Source of the DNA: Tolypocladium sp. Sup5 PDA-1
Lineage: Eukaryota > Ascomycota > Sordariomycetes > Hypocreales > Ophiocordycipitaceae
DNA: 64,000 nt
Assembly: GCA_000750105.3 (NCBI GenBank)
Contig: JPHH03000022.1
Location: 372,001 to 436,000 of the forward strand
Direction of reading: 5' to 3'
Both the position numbers and the translations under genes were made by a program. Positions 46,512 through 58,257 of the stretch are shown here, piece after piece (position 1 is the stretch's first letter; each line of letters begins with the position of its first letter). The notes under the pieces were generated by a model. The model was not told the origin of the DNA, did no database searches, and saw only the letters and a list, made by a program, of their open reading frames with translations.

Positions 46512-47502
46512 GAGCGGCAAAAAAGCCCAGCCCAGGCGTTCCCGATTTGCGATGACTCTTCTCTCATCTTGTGTCTCCGCCACCGTTCTTGGGCTGCGCT
46601 CGTTGTCACTGGCTGGCTGGGGAGACTCGGGCCACGATGGGTGAAGCGCTGAGTGGCAGAGGGCAGGGCCACGGAAAGGCGCTATACCCGTCGGGGCATC
46701 AGGGGCGACAGGGGTGGGGGGGCCGCCGAACTGCGCGACCTGCGCAGGTGAGCTGGCCACTGAGAGCCAGCCTCGCAGCAGAGGGGCTCCAGGGGGGCTG
46801 TCGCTGTGGCCAATGGCGGAGAGTCAAAATACTCGTACAGACACGGCCAGTGAGGACGGAGCGCAGGGGGATGTCGCGAGGTACCTTGTGCGCCCAGGCT
46901 GCGCGACCGGGTACTTCGCCCATCCACCCATTGCATGCCGGTCCTGGATGAAGGAAGGGGGCCTGCCTGCTGGCGATGCAAAGATGCGTTCTCTGGCGCC
47001 TCCCACCACCATCCGGCGCCCCCATGCCCGCCCCCTCCTCCCTCCTCCCCCAGCAGCCCGCCAGCGCCAGCGCAGCAGCAGCGACAAGCAGCGCGCGAGC
47101 GAGCCAGTCCATTCAAAACCAAGGGCCCTCGCAGCAGGTGTCCCGTTTTCCCTCCCCCATCGAACGTCGTCACGATGAAGTTCGATACCGCCCTGTAAGA
47201 CGGTCACCAGCGACTCTCGAAGTCTGCTCTGGTCTCTCTCCACTCCACGGCGCATTCTACTCTCTGGGTTTTATTTCTTCGATTCCTCCGCACACAGCAC
47301 GTTCCTCTGGTCGCAGCGGCATTCACTTGTACCTTGCGCAACAAAAGACGAACCGCGAAGCACCACCACCACCACCCCCTCGAGCAACCAGCAACCCGTA
47401 CCGCCGGCACAGTCACTGAGCCAGCCTGTTGTGCCTGCGTTACTCACCGGCCCCGTTTCCCCATTTACTGCACTTTTTAATACTCGCTTTCTCGACAGCG
47501 GC

Positions 47503-47522
47503 CTGCTGCTGCTGCTGCTGCT
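47503..47522. repeat. (CTG)n microsatellite in cyclin leader
   Basis: About six consecutive CTG units lie some 830 nt upstream of the cyclin start codon, within the presumed leader. Confidence 0.8.
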
Positions 47523-48320
47523 TCCATCGCTCTGTTTGCCACGTCCTGGCCGCTCTGTGTCATTTTTAGGCTGCTCAGCCAGTCACTGCCTCAACTCACT
47601 GGCCTGGCTCCGAAATCGCCAACCAGCAGCCACCTGATCCGCGCGGCAACGCTTGGTCGCCACCGCGCAAGAGTCACACCAACCATCACCCAACGCCCCC
47701 CGGTACCCACTCCACGCCTCCAAGGCTGTCACCACACTCGCACTCATACCGGCGCCTTGTCTCTCAGGCCACGTTAAAGAGTCACATCACCTCATCCGTC
47801 AGATAAATACACTTGTCGGCGCCCTGACAGCCGCATCGTCCTGTACCTGCATATCGTCGACCTCGAACCTGCACCTCCTCGCCGATCCGACTCCCTCCCT
47901 CTACTCCACCACCCTCGCCGCCTCACCTCTCCTCTCCTCGGCTCTTGATTCACCGCCGCGCCCGATGGTAGTTGTCTATTAGACTACCGTCACCCCGTCT
48001 CTAACTTGTCTCTTGAAGCATTTGTCGCAATGCCTCGTGCAAGTTACGCTCTTACAACTCCAGTCGCCGTCGTCCCAGCTTCGTCATCCGGTCTGATCGT
48101 TCGTGTAAAGTCGGCCTCCGACAACATCCTTGTCTAAACCACCAGCTTCTACACTCCCCGGACACGCTCCTGCACGCAGCTACTCGATGCTGTTTGCCCG
48201 GAGCTAGCTACTCGACACGGTTCTCTCGATCTGCTCAACGGTAACACACGATCTTATTGGTTGACTCAGCCTTGACGGCGACTGGAAACACTTGACACCG
48301 GCTTGAACAACCTCTCAAGC

Positions 48321-48340
48321 CAGACGTCACTTATATAACC
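48321..48340 (+). promoter_or_regulatory. CRE-like GACGTCAC followed by TTATATAA, next to the cyclin ATG
   Basis: A CRE/ATF-like word and a TATA-like word lie only 14-33 nt before the cyclin start codon. If the TATA word is used, transcription would begin at or after the first ATG. It may equally be chance within the leader. Confidence 0.3.
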
Positions 48341-48353
48341 CTCATCTACCAAG

Positions 48354-50519
48354 ATGAAGTGCGACGCGGATGATTCGCCCGCCTTCGTCACCACTTCCAC
48401 CCGATATGCACCCTACAACTCTGCCATAAGCGCCTCGGCGTCCACCTCGACCGCCTCCGTGTGGTCCGACACCGCCTCGCAATCATCCGACGACACCTCC
48501 ATTTCCGCAAACACCTCCGAATCCGACTCGTGCGACGCTTACTGTCACCCAAAGCGGGCTGCTGCCACCGCCACGGAAAATGCCGCCAACTTCCGCCGCT
48601 CGCTTCTCCAGCGGGAGGCCGAGGCCGTGCCGGCCGAGTTGCGCCAGAACCCCCGGCGCACCGCCGCCGGCTCGCATGCGCGCACGACGGCACCCCCTGC
48701 GCTGGTTCGACAGACCGATCGCAAGATCAACTTTGTCGACAGCCTTGTTGGTACGTTGCAACTGATGTATCTTGACGCCGCGATCGAATGCTTAGCCCTT
48801 TACCACACAGACTCGTCCACCCAGATAGTAGAAGCCATCTGGCCGCTCTCCTCGGTTGTCTGCCGCAGCGATCTCAGCAGCAAGGCTGTGCTTCCGCTGC
48901 GCACCTTCATCCAGGAGACGCTTCGGCGTTCGCGCACCAGCTACTCTACTCTCCAAGTGGCCCTGTACTATCTCATCCTCATCAAGCCCCACGTTCCCAA
49001 GCACAACTTCACCACGGAACAGCCCGAGGACCGCTACTCCGACCGCGCCCTCCAGTGCGGCCGACGCATGTTCCTGGCTGCCCTGATCCTGGCATCCAAG
49101 TATCTCCAGGACCGCAACTACTCTGCTCGTGCGTGGAGCAAGATCTCGGGCCTCAACACCCAGGAGATCAACCAAAACGAGATCGCCTTCCTCCTCGCTG
49201 TCAACTGGAAGCTGCACATCGCAGACGACGTGTTCCAGCGCTGGACCGAGATCGTTCTCAAGTACACGCCGCCGCCGTCCCCTCCCTCGCCTGGTGGCAT
49301 CTCTCAGACCATTGCTCAGCAGACGGCCGACTGGAAGCAGATCATCCTCAAGCTGGACCCGGAGCTGACCAACATCGAGGGCCTGATCCCTATGCCTAAG
49401 GTCAACGCCAAGACCAGCGACCTCTCCGTCCTGTCCCCCCGAAGCATTCTAAACCTCCCCCAGGAGGCACGCCGTGCATCGGGCTACGAGTCGGTCAATG
49501 CCATCCCCATGCCCAAGTCTTGGAATGCGCCGGCCTTTATGGAGCCTGCCCCTACCTCCGTGTATACTCCGGGCCGCCTGGCTCCGGCCCTCGGTCTCCT
49601 GCCGACTCCGCGCCTCACCCCGCAGACCAGCGGATTCTGCACTCCTGCAGTGAGTGCAGCTTCGCAGATCATGAGCAAGAGCAACGCCATGGGCCTGGCC
49701 ATGGCGCAGGCAAACTGCGTCAACACTGCGCAGAGCCTCGACCGCTTCCCCTGCTCCGTCACCTCGTCGCCGATCGGCTACTGCCCTGCTCGCCGATCTT
49801 CGCTCGCCAACTCCGTCTCGACGGTGTCCTCCCCTGAATCGATGGTTTCGGACTTTTCGCGCTCGTCGCGCTCCTCGTCCATCTCCTCTGCCTCGTCTCT
49901 CGCTAGCGCGACCCACTACAACAGCTCCGGCCGTTGCAGTGTGCCGTCGCGATTCCGAGTTGCCAAGCTGTGGAATGACAAGGTTTGCGTCAAGCCGTCT
50001 GTCCCCTCGGTTCCCGAGGACTACGACGAGAACTGCATGTCGTCGTCTCCCGAGTCTTACACCGGCCCGGTGTCCAAACTCGGTGACCTGTCTCTGGACA
50101 CTCCATTGGCAAGACGCGAGCGCGAGCTCGATGACATGGCGCGAGACCCTGCATCGGATGCCGCAAGGGCTCTTCAGGATCTTCACAACCACGCCTCCTC
50201 TGCCGATGCCACGCCAACCGCTAAGGCCGGTTGCAAGCGAAGCAGAGCTGCGTCGATCGACAACTCTCTGCAGGACAATGTTCGCGATATCCTCTCTGGC
50301 CGATACGGCTCGTCTGAGTCGGCGTGGCCCAACACTCTGTCCCGCTCCCGAGGAATGGTCTCGGAGCCTTACTTGCAGTTCCCCGTCCGTCCTACCTTGG
50401 GAGGATCGGGAAAGCGGGTTTGCTGCTCCACCGAGGCTGCCACCGGCTACGCTGCTGCAAACATGCACCCTGCAATTGGCCTCCGAGGACCAGGAATGTG
50501 GGATGGTATCCTGAACTAA
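48354..50519 (+). CDS. Pho85-type (Pcl) cyclin
   Basis: Two exons (48354-48750, 48811-50519) give 701 residues. The 60-nt intron is in frame and open. Its removal joins NFVDSLV to DSSTQIVEAIWP, the start of the cyclin box of fungal Pcl proteins. The box runs to about residue 285: FIQETLRRSRTSYSTLQVALYYL, CGRRMFLAALILASKYLQDRNYSARAWSKISGL, INQNEIAFLLAVNWKLHI. The N terminus is Ser/Thr-rich. The long C-terminal tail is also Ser-rich (SRSSRSSSISSASS) with Ser/Pro and Thr/Pro sites suited to CDK phosphorylation and turnover. The protein would activate a Pho85/Cdk5-like kinase in nutrient or cell-cycle control. Assignment to one Pcl subfamily is not possible by eye. A 339-codon antisense frame is a codon-bias shadow. 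Confidence 0.92.
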   Translation: MKCDADDSPAFVTTSTRYAPYNSAISASASTSTASVWSDTASQSSDDTSISANTSESDSCDAYCHPKRAAATATENAANFRRSLLQREAEAVPAELRQNPRRTAAGSHARTTAPPALVRQTDRKINFVDSLVGTLQLMYLDAAIECLALYHTDSSTQIVEAIWPLSSVVCRSDLSSKAVLPLRTFIQETLRRSRTSYSTLQVALYYLILIKPHVPKHNFTTEQPEDRYSDRALQCGRRMFLAALILASKYLQDRNYSARAWSKISGLNTQEINQNEIAFLLAVNWKLHIADDVFQRWTEIVLKYTPPPSPPSPGGISQTIAQQTADWKQIILKLDPELTNIEGLIPMPKVNAKTSDLSVLSPRSILNLPQEARRASGYESVNAIPMPKSWNAPAFMEPAPTSVYTPGRLAPALGLLPTPRLTPQTSGFCTPAVSAASQIMSKSNAMGLAMAQANCVNTAQSLDRFPCSVTSSPIGYCPARRSSLANSVSTVSSPESMVSDFSRSSRSSSISSASSLASATHYNSSGRCSVPSRFRVAKLWNDKVCVKPSVPSVPEDYDENCMSSSPESYTGPVSKLGDLSLDTPLARRERELDDMARDPASDAARALQDLHNHASSADATPTAKAGCKRSRAASIDNSLQDNVRDILSGRYGSSESAWPNTLSRSRGMVSEPYLQFPVRPTLGGSGKRVCCSTEAATGYAAANMHPAIGLRGPGMWDGILN
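48751..48810 (+). other. In-frame 60-nt intron of the cyclin gene
   Basis: The donor is GTACGT, the acceptor CACACAG, with no stop inside. Retention would add 20 residues just before the cyclin box. Confidence 0.8.
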
Positions 50520-53165
50520 GGTGCCTACCGGCGCGCTGCTGGGCTATATCATCCGAACGTACAAAACCACCATATCTCCTGGACACCAACACCAGGCAAC
50601 CTGCCCCGTCTGCGACAGCAACATCCAGACTCCGTTTTGATATTTTCCTTTTTTTTTGCATTTCCTTTGTTAGAACGCATATGGCTGGGAAGCGGGGGAC
50701 AAGAGGAGTCTTTGCCAATGGGGGCTTTTTTTGATACCACACCTTGGGCGGGGTTCGTTCCATCTCTGAGTTCATAGAACGTGCAGATGGCGTCCAGGGC
50801 ATTGGGCTGAAAAGCGCGTTAATCTAGCATGCATCATCCAAGGTTCGGGAATATGGGTGAGGAGACAATGACGGCGAAGTTCACCTGGGAAACGCAGCGG
50901 GCGGTTGATTGGGTGTGGGCGGCGGGTGTGGATTTGTACGACTAGAAGACTCATGCCTCTTGGTTTGTTGTTTGAGGAGAGGCATCTGCGGGTCAACCTG
51001 CAGACGGCGTGCGACTCCAGCGACTCCGGCCCTGGATCGCGCCTACAGTTACCTCACGCACACAAACAACCAAGAAGACAATAATCAACATGAACTTGAC
51101 GACTCTTGTTGCGCGCGGTTACAGCTGAAACGCCCCAATTCGACCTCCTCGAAACACAGCATCTGTCTCAAGTGTGAAGGCCGTTGTTCTGCGAGAGGGA
51201 CATCCCGGAACCAAGAGCTGGTCTGGATCGAGGAGAGCAAAGACGCTATAGCGAAATCTAATAGCTAGCTTGAAAGAGTCTTCGGAAATGGGGTACTCGC
51301 GGAGCAGTTTCGCCGGTTTTCGTGCCTGGTGTTCCTAGGCACGGCAGCCGGTGGCTCGGCTCCGTGAGCCAAGAGCCACAAAAGAATTCAAAGAGTTACG
51401 TTCTGGAACATGCTTGTTCTTCTGCTCAGCTGACTGCATGTGGTCAACGTGGTGTGATGACGATGCGTTGAGGCTCTGCCTAGCCGTCAGGCAGCCGGGC
51501 TTCCAGAACGATGGTTGTTCATGCGCGGCTGCAAGGCTAACACCAGTTGGCGCCTCACATACATCAAGGATTAGCAAGTGAATGCGTGACCGCTTTTGCG
51601 GCGCAAGTGCCTGTTCCGGAAATGCCCGGGGCCTTGGGTCGGTCCTTGAACGTCCGGGCCCGGCGGGCGTGCGAGGTTGTGTTCGAGGTGAGTGCAAAAC
51701 CGCCCGTGTGAGTCATTCTGCCACAAGGCGGGCCCAGCTTTTCCGGGGGTGGTGTGAGGTCGCCAGCTTGCCGGATTGGGCAGCCGGTGGCGGCGCGGCG
51801 GCGCTGCGCTCGTGAGCGAGGGCGCTAACGGCCACCCTGCTGGGGCTCGACGAGCAGGCGTACGGCGACTGCTGGTTTCGGACCGGAGTGACTGGTTGTT
51901 GCTTGGGGGGTAGTTACTTGGTTAGTGGTGATGCTGGTCGTGAGGATGAAGGGCGTGACTCGTGAGACTGCGTGAGTGCTGGGCGGGGAGATGGCCGGAC
52001 AGGTTCACGATGGGGGCCATGCTGGGGTGGTGTAATAGCTACCCGAGGTCAGCATGGATGAGGTGCTAGTCGACCAGCAGCTTGGCTGGTTGATACGAAA
52101 GGCACTTGTCAGGACGTGGGTCAGTGATGAGTGAGCGCTGCCTGCACGACGGCGGCGTGAGTGGGCTTGGGACTGGCATGAGTCCATGTGAGTCGAACCG
52201 TCCATGCATCACGGGGAACATGACGCGCAGCAACCGGCGCTCTGGCTCGTCGGGCATGCATTGATGCAGGTGTATTATTACCTACTCGGCCTCGCCTCGA
52301 TGCCTGGCTCGATGGGGCCGGATGATGCGGACAGCAGCTACTAACGTTGGATGCCCGTTTCATCCGGATGGCCGTGCCGTGGCGAAGCGTCTGACGGATG
52401 GCATCCTGACACGAGACGATGCAGTTGAGGCATACACGTCTTTCTTGGAACTTCCTAGCCAGGACTCGCCGTCGTGTTTGCTTTGTCGTCGGCGTGCTCA
52501 GAAACGCGTGCGCCCTCGCCGGTGTTAGTCACTTCGGCGTGAGCGGGGAGAGAGGGGTTGGCGAGTACTGAGACGCGAGGCATCCGAGGACGGCGATGTG
52601 TATCGATGCAGTTGGCGCTCCGCTGTGTATGCTTGCGTACCAAGTACGAGGCGGCCCGATGCGAACCGGCTTGCTGAAGCGATTTTGAGACCAACGAGCG
52701 GCCTCGGCGCGCAGGTTGCGGCAAGGTCGGGTATGGTCGAGGTAGGTGAGCGAGTGAGATGTCTGACCCAGCTTGCGGTGCGGATGGATAGAAGGACGTG
52801 TCATATCCGCTTGCTCCTGTAGACTCTTTGTCGCAGTATTGTTATGTCCCGATGAGGTAGTTCCGAGCGTAACTGGTCAACCAGGCGCATTCGAGTTCTC
52901 GGTAGGTCTCCGTAATCAAGAGAAGTTTCCAACTTCGTGCCTCCGGTCGTATGCCCCCAATGTTTCAACTCCTGTGTGACCGTTGCCGGTATGTTCGAGT
53001 CGGTGTTTGCCGTTGAAATCACGTCCATACGCGGATGGGACAGGGTATCTCCGTCGTTCCACAAGCGGTTCATCATCCCGGCGTTTGGCAGCCCGAGTCG
53101 AACAACTTCAGCTGGAGCAATCCTCATGTCTCATGCTCGCCGTCCAAGGCGTACGTCCATCGAGC
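50520..53165. other. Convergent intergenic 2.6 kb, no supportable gene
   Basis: The left part should be the cyclin 3' UTR (with a T-rich stretch near 50650). The remaining frames are up to 136 codons, overlap on both strands and lack motifs. Nothing else is seen. Confidence 0.45.
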
Positions 53166-54262
53166 TCACTCCGGCATGACGTACTCTGGCATATGAAGGA
53201 ATAGGTCGAGCGCGTTCCTCGTCCGCCGCAAGATCTCCCTGCTCTCCGGTTCGTCCCCTCCCCATTCTATGCGCCTGTCGAGGCCGACGAGCTGCTTCCT
53301 GACCTCATCCCGCGGCAAGTCCGTGAATATCCAGCTTCGCATCAGGCAGTTGACGACGAGGACGTTGGGCTCCGGCGCGGATACCACAGCGTTGTCCAGA
53401 CACTGCAGCTTGACCTCCCACGGCGGTGCGGTCTGTCCCTCTCCGTCAATCATGATGCCGCCCCGGCTGAGCCAGAAGAGGCGCCGTAGCCTCTCGTCGT
53501 CCCACGGCCCCGTGATGAGATCTGTCGGCATCCGCGTAAGAGGGTGGACGTCCTGGGTGCTCCACTTGACGGATTCGACGAAGAACGCCGGCCACTTGAG
53601 CGCTTGCTGGTAGTCGATGTCGAAACACCCGCGGGCGTTGAAGTGGGAGAAGCCGCCTCCATAATCGTGGCCTAGGTCGCTAGGGCACTCTTGCCAAGGG
53701 ATGCTATGCTGATACCAGCGATCTCGAGCGTAGCGGTCCGCCCAGGCTTGCTGTGCTTGCAGGATGAAGTCAATCTTGGCCCAGGGCATTTCCAGCATTG
53801 CGCTCTGTCGATGCCAGTCAGTCTTGATTGATTATGACATCTCAAAGACAGGACACATGCGGCACGTACCTGAAGAACATGATCTCCCTGGCATGGGACT
53901 TGCTGTACACTTGCCCACTGAGGGACGTGGTAGACGGGCTGGCTCGCGGGGATGCCGAACCCCTGCTGCCAGGTCTCGTGGAAGGCCCAGATGAAGAGAC
54001 GCAGCAGAGTCGCGCGGTCGGAGAGCTTGAGGCCGATGACGGGGCTTGCGCGGGGAAGCGAGAGATTGGTGCTGTAGAGCAGGATGCTCTCGAGGATCTC
54101 GGAGGGCAGAGACTCGAGCGTTGCGCGCCGACGAGTCGAGCGGCTGGCGATGACGGATGCTAGCGATCGCTTCATCTTTCGCGGCTGGGGGACCAGGGCC
54201 GTCGGGGTCTTGGTGGAGGATGCTTTCCGCTTACCCCTGACGCGAATGGGGGTGAGTGTCAT
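53166..54262 (-). CDS. F-box-like fungal protein of unknown target
   Basis: Two exons (54262-53870, 53804-53166) give 343 residues. The N terminus is basic. Residues about 50-90 (LESLPSEILESILLYSTNLSLP) have the hydrophobic spacing of an F-box, followed by a segment seen in lineage-specific ascomycete F-box proteins. The second exon contains GPWDDERLRRLFWLSRGG and a C-terminal DLPRDEVRKQLVGLDRRIEWGGDEPE block, which I recall as conserved among fungal homologues without assigned function. It could link an SCF ubiquitin ligase to a substrate, but no substrate-binding repeat is visible. MKRSL, about 29 residues downstream, is an alternative start. Confidence 0.75.
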
Positions 54263-55200
54263 GGCCAGATGTCCTGGAGCAGGAATGGATACGTTCGCGT
54301 GGCTCCTTGTACGATGCTCAGGAGACGGTCAGAAGAGGCCGTGGACAATGCTCATGAGAACCGCAGTCTTGAGCCCATGATCTGGCGAGGCGACATAATC
54401 GGCCAGCGGAGGTGATCGCCGAGCAGAGTATCTAGCAAGGTATTAATGGTAGTTGAATGCGGGTTTCATCAAAGGCGCAATGGAGCGCCGTGTTGAGTGG
54501 GATGAGGATGAAGCAAAAACTTTGGCCCAGGCTGCAGGATCGAAAACCAATGACGTCGATTGTCAGTGGTTACGAAGTACCGCCTATCATCACATCCAAT
54601 TAATTGCCCGAGTAAGTCGCAGCAGACATGGCGAGTGTGATAAATGCAGCACCGGAGGAGCAGAGAACATGTTTTCTTCAATATTCGCGATGCATCTCGG
54701 AAGTTGTTGAAGGCTGCACTTGGTCGCTGCCAGTGGCATGGCGAAGAAGTTATGGATGCTTCAATGCCCCGGTCCAGGGCTTGGGCGCCGAAGATCAAGC
54801 AGACACACCCGCAATGATTGGTCACGGAAATCAACGTCGGCATTTTGAGCCTTGACAACTCGTATTCTAAACACAAGTGAAAATCCAGCCATGGCCCATT
54901 GTGTTATCATTTTCCAAGTATGAGCTCGAGTGGGAAGGCTAAAGTCGTTGAGCGATATCCAAGTCGTGTTTCTTGCCGCCGGCCCCGAGCATCTAATTGG
55001 ATGGTCCGTGCACCCGATGATGTCGAGGCAAATTTTGGCACCCAAACTTCTTGGTCCATCATTGTTCGCGTCTGAGCTGAATTATTTACCTTTGCGTTCC
55101 GCACAAGCCCTTTGACCCTGCAACGGCCGGCCCTGTCGCCAACGGGCGCGTCCATGTTGCATCTTGGGCGCTTCTACACCACTGCTGCTTGATTGTCGTG
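54263..55200. other. Intergenic 0.9 kb: divergent promoters
   Basis: This lies between the divergent F-box-like and MRS2 genes. Frames up to 135 codons lack motifs. No other feature is seen. Confidence 0.45.
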
Positions 55201-56950
55201 ATGCAGCCAGCATTGCGACAGCCGGCCCCGTCCCGCAGCCTCCTCCGATTCCTGCAATCCCAGACCGACGCAGCCTTCTCCGGCCCGCGCCATGCCTACA
55301 CGTCGGTGGCGACCGGCGCGCCGCTCTGTCGCCGAGCTCGAGCGACGACGAAGGTTTCGGGCAGAGCGAACTCGAGATCTCTGACGACTGTCTGCGGACG
55401 ACCGTCGACCGCACTGCGAGCCCCGTCCTGCTTCGAGCCTCTCCCAAGCCGACTATCGCGGAATTGCGGCGGCGCAAAGCCAGCAAGGCTCGGCTTCTGC
55501 ACCACGGCCGCCACGCGAAAACTGAACGACCCGAGCGGCGTGAAATCGGAACGCGAGCCTACGTGGCAGGAGAGGCTCTGGGGCCGCCCGGCGAGGAAGG
55601 GCGCAAAGCCGCTCAAGCCTGATGACCTCCCGTCCCACGTCGACTTCGAGACCGGCTCGTCCATGTTCAACAGCCGACGGGTGCTGGCGGCCAAGGCAGC
55701 GCTGGAGCCGAGGCTGCGATGCACAGAAGTGGACGAGAACGGCAAGGTCATCCTGGTGGACGGCGAGTTCAAGAAGTCAGAGCTCATTGCCAAAGTAAGG
55801 ACCGCCCAAACACACTCAAGTAGCTGCATTTCCTGATGGCTGATATCCGGCGCGCAGTTTGGCTTGCTGCCTCGAGACTTGCGAAAGATCGACTCGTCCA
55901 ATTTGCCTCACATCCTCGTCCGACCGTCCGCGATTCTCCTGAACCTGCTCCATCTCAAGGTCCTGATCAAGCACGACCGCGTTCTCCTCTTCGACGTGTA
56001 CGGCTCCAAGACCTCATACCCCCAGTCCGCCTTCATGTACGACCTTCAGGGGAAGCTACAGCAAAAGGCCTCGCATGGGTCCAACGGACTCCCCTACGAA
56101 TTTCGCGCCCTCGAAGCGGTCCTGACTTCGGTGACCTCGGAGATGGAGGCCGACTTCGAGGCCGTGCGGGAGCCAGTTATGCATATTCTCAGCGAGCTCG
56201 AGGACGACATTGATCGAGAGAAGTTGCGCGGCTTGCTCATCTTGTCGAAACGAGTGAGCACGTTTGAGCAGAAGGCGAGGCTGGTGCGGGACGCCATCGA
56301 GGAACTGCTCGAAGCGGACGACGATTTGGCGGCCATGTATCTCACGGAGAAGCAGCACGACCTCTCCAGGGAGCTGGATGATCACACAGAGGTCGAGATG
56401 CTCCTGGAGTCGTACCATAAGATCACGGATGAAATCGTCCAGGAGGCCGGCAACCTAGTGTCTGGAATCCGCAACACGGAGGAAATGTAAGTTGCTTCCT
56501 CGGTTATGACCCTTGCCTCCGCCATCGACATGGCTAACAGGAGCGTCTAGTGTCCGTGCCATCCTCGACGCCAACCGCAATGCCCTTATGCTTTTGGACC
56601 TCAAGTTTAGCGTCGGAACACTTGGACTGGCCATGGGAACGTTCCTCGCTGGTTTGTACGGCATGAACCTCGAAAACTTTATCGAGGAGACGAACTGGGG
56701 CTTCGGGGCTGTCACGTCCGTGTCCACCATCTTCTCCCTGATTGTCTGTTGGTACGGCCTGACCAAGCTGCGCAAAGTCCAGCGCATCAGGATGATGAGC
56801 GGCGAGCGCCCACACATGCCGCGCTCTCTGCCCTACCGGGACGACGGGGCGCTGGGCCTGCTGGACTCGAGGAACAGAGAGATGCTGCGACGGGCTCACC
56901 TGCAACGGGCCATGGCCACGAAGAAGAACTGGCTATCATTTTGGAAGTGA
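55201..56950 (+). CDS. MRS2: Mitochondrial inner-membrane Mg2+ channel Mrs2/Lpe10
   Basis: Three exons (55201-55794, 55858-56486, 56551-56950) give 540 residues. The first about 100 residues are rich in Arg, Ser and Ala with few acids, as in a mitochondrial presequence. The matrix domain starts at FGLLPRDLRKIDSS and ends in TEEIVRAILDANRNALMLLDLKFS, which is rebuilt across the last intron. Two membrane helices follow. The first ends in the CorA-family signature YGMN, and the loop carries the acidic residues NLENFIEETN. The protein conducts Mg2+ into the matrix and supports group II intron splicing in yeast. Fungi may have a second paralogue (Lpe10), and the two cannot be separated here. The open frame extends four codons upstream, but ATG 55201 is the first true start. 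Confidence 0.95.
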
Positions 56951-57988
56951 GCATGCGGCAGCGAAACGCGGTAAACGACTTGTACAGCATATAGATGGCG
57001 TCGTCATGGTTCTGGCAGCCACGGGGTTCTGAGCGAAACTGTTTCATTTCTGGCACTCTTGGTCTCGCCTCAATGCGGTTTGGATATAATTATGGTTTCG
57101 GATAATATACCCGTGTACATCAGACTCCGGCCGCGTAGACGGCGTTGCGGAAGAAGGGTCTCCCCAGATAATACGAAGCGCGAATCACGTTATCTTCAAA
57201 TGACGGGATGGGGGGCCAGGCGACTGGAGACGTTGACGTCATGTCGGGGATGCATATTTTCGGGGTCATCCCAAATGGGTTCCCAATCGTCAAAGAATCC
57301 TGTCTGCAAGCGATGTCATCGGCTGCGGCGCTAGGCTGCCCGAACATGGCACAAACAAAAAGCACGTTCCCAAAGACGGGCATCTCTTTGTTCCATGATT
57401 GTCTGGGAACAATCTGCAAGATCGGCAGTCGCAAAGTGGCAGAATCAAGGCATTCAGAGGAGCCGCATACGTCAACGGCCCAACCAATCCGAACGCCACT
57501 AGCCCACTCGCAACGGGTTCAGTCAGGGAACAGCGGGCATATGTACATCACTCCGGAGAAGATGCGCCGGGGGGCGGATCGAGATTCGGTGGTTTTTACG
57601 TACGAAGGGGCGTGCCGCAACTGGTATTTCCTGCATGAAGTGTTTGCGCGGCGGTGAATGGGCGTTGACGTCACGGCGCTGGCTGCTGCAGGGGCACGCT
57701 GGGCGTGAGTGGTGCAAGCACAGCGGGTGGACGGGTTGGCTGTGATACATGCCAGGGAATGAACGCGTTGAAACTGGCACTGGGCACCAGCTGGAGGGTT
57801 TGGGCCGCTCGTACGTATATAATGCTCCGAGGTGCTGTTTGTGCAAGTTTCTGTTTTTTTTCTCCCGACTGCATCTTGCAACTTTACATCAACACCAAAA
57901 CATCGCGTTGATCTCTCAAATACGACGTCTCCCTTACATCAAGGAAGCTTAACAACCAGTACACAACAACAAAGCACACATCGCAACC
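56951..57988. other. Intergenic 1.0 kb: MRS2 3' end and small-gene promoter
   Basis: Frames of up to 149 codons occur on both strands without recognisable motifs. The right end contains a TATA box and a CA-rich leader for the next small gene. Confidence 0.45.
57816..57822 (+). promoter_or_regulatory. TATA box of the small lipidated-protein gene
   Basis: TATATAA lies 167 nt before the ATG at 57989 and is followed by a T-rich then CA-rich leader, the layout of a strongly regulated fungal promoter. Confidence 0.55.
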
Positions 57989-58257
57989 ATGGGTGGCGTA
58001 CTCTCCTGCGTAAGCGACTCCCAATTGTGTAGTGCCTCAGCCCGGTCACTGAGCTAACATGGCCATCGCAGATCCAATCGATCCTGTCGACCATTGGCGG
58101 CTGCATCATGGCCGTCATCAGCGGCATCGGCGGCATCCTGCAGGCCATCATCAGCGGCATCGTGTCCTTCTGCGGCATCGTCGTGTCCTGCCTCACGTGC
58201 GGATACTGCGGCCGGAGAGGACACGGCGGGACTAGGACCAGGAGGAGTCATGTGTAG
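57989..58257 (+). CDS. Small hydrophobic protein with MGGVLSC lipidation motif
   Basis: Two exons (57989-58009 and 58072-58257) encode 68 residues. The first exon carries just MGGVLSC. Gly2 plus Ser6 fit an N-myristoylation motif, and the adjacent Cys7 is a typical palmitoylation site. The middle is a glycine- and isoleucine-rich hydrophobic span (IMAVISGIGGILQAIISGIVSFCGIVVSC), followed by CGYCGRRGHGG and a basic tail (TRTRRSHV). I recall similar short proteins across filamentous fungi with no assigned function. A TATA box and CA-rich leader suggest inducible, possibly strong expression. Membrane association is inferred. The function is unknown. Confidence 0.8.

Larger units (their letters stand above)
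41833..48353. other. 6.5-kb gene-poor region with duplicated and simple repeats
   Basis: No gene can be supported. The part 41.9-42.45 kb is relatively AT-rich. At 42.4-42.96 kb there is a duplicated module and a minisatellite (listed separately). From 43 to 46.9 kb many overlapping frames exist on both strands without motifs. From 46.9 kb rightward, pyrimidine-rich sequence marks the long leader of the cyclin gene. No transposase or reverse-transcriptase motif is visible. Confidence 0.5.

Noticed and set aside
49449..50468. 339-codon frame antisense to the cyclin gene
   Set aside because: Arg/Gly-rich mirror of the Ser-rich cyclin tail.
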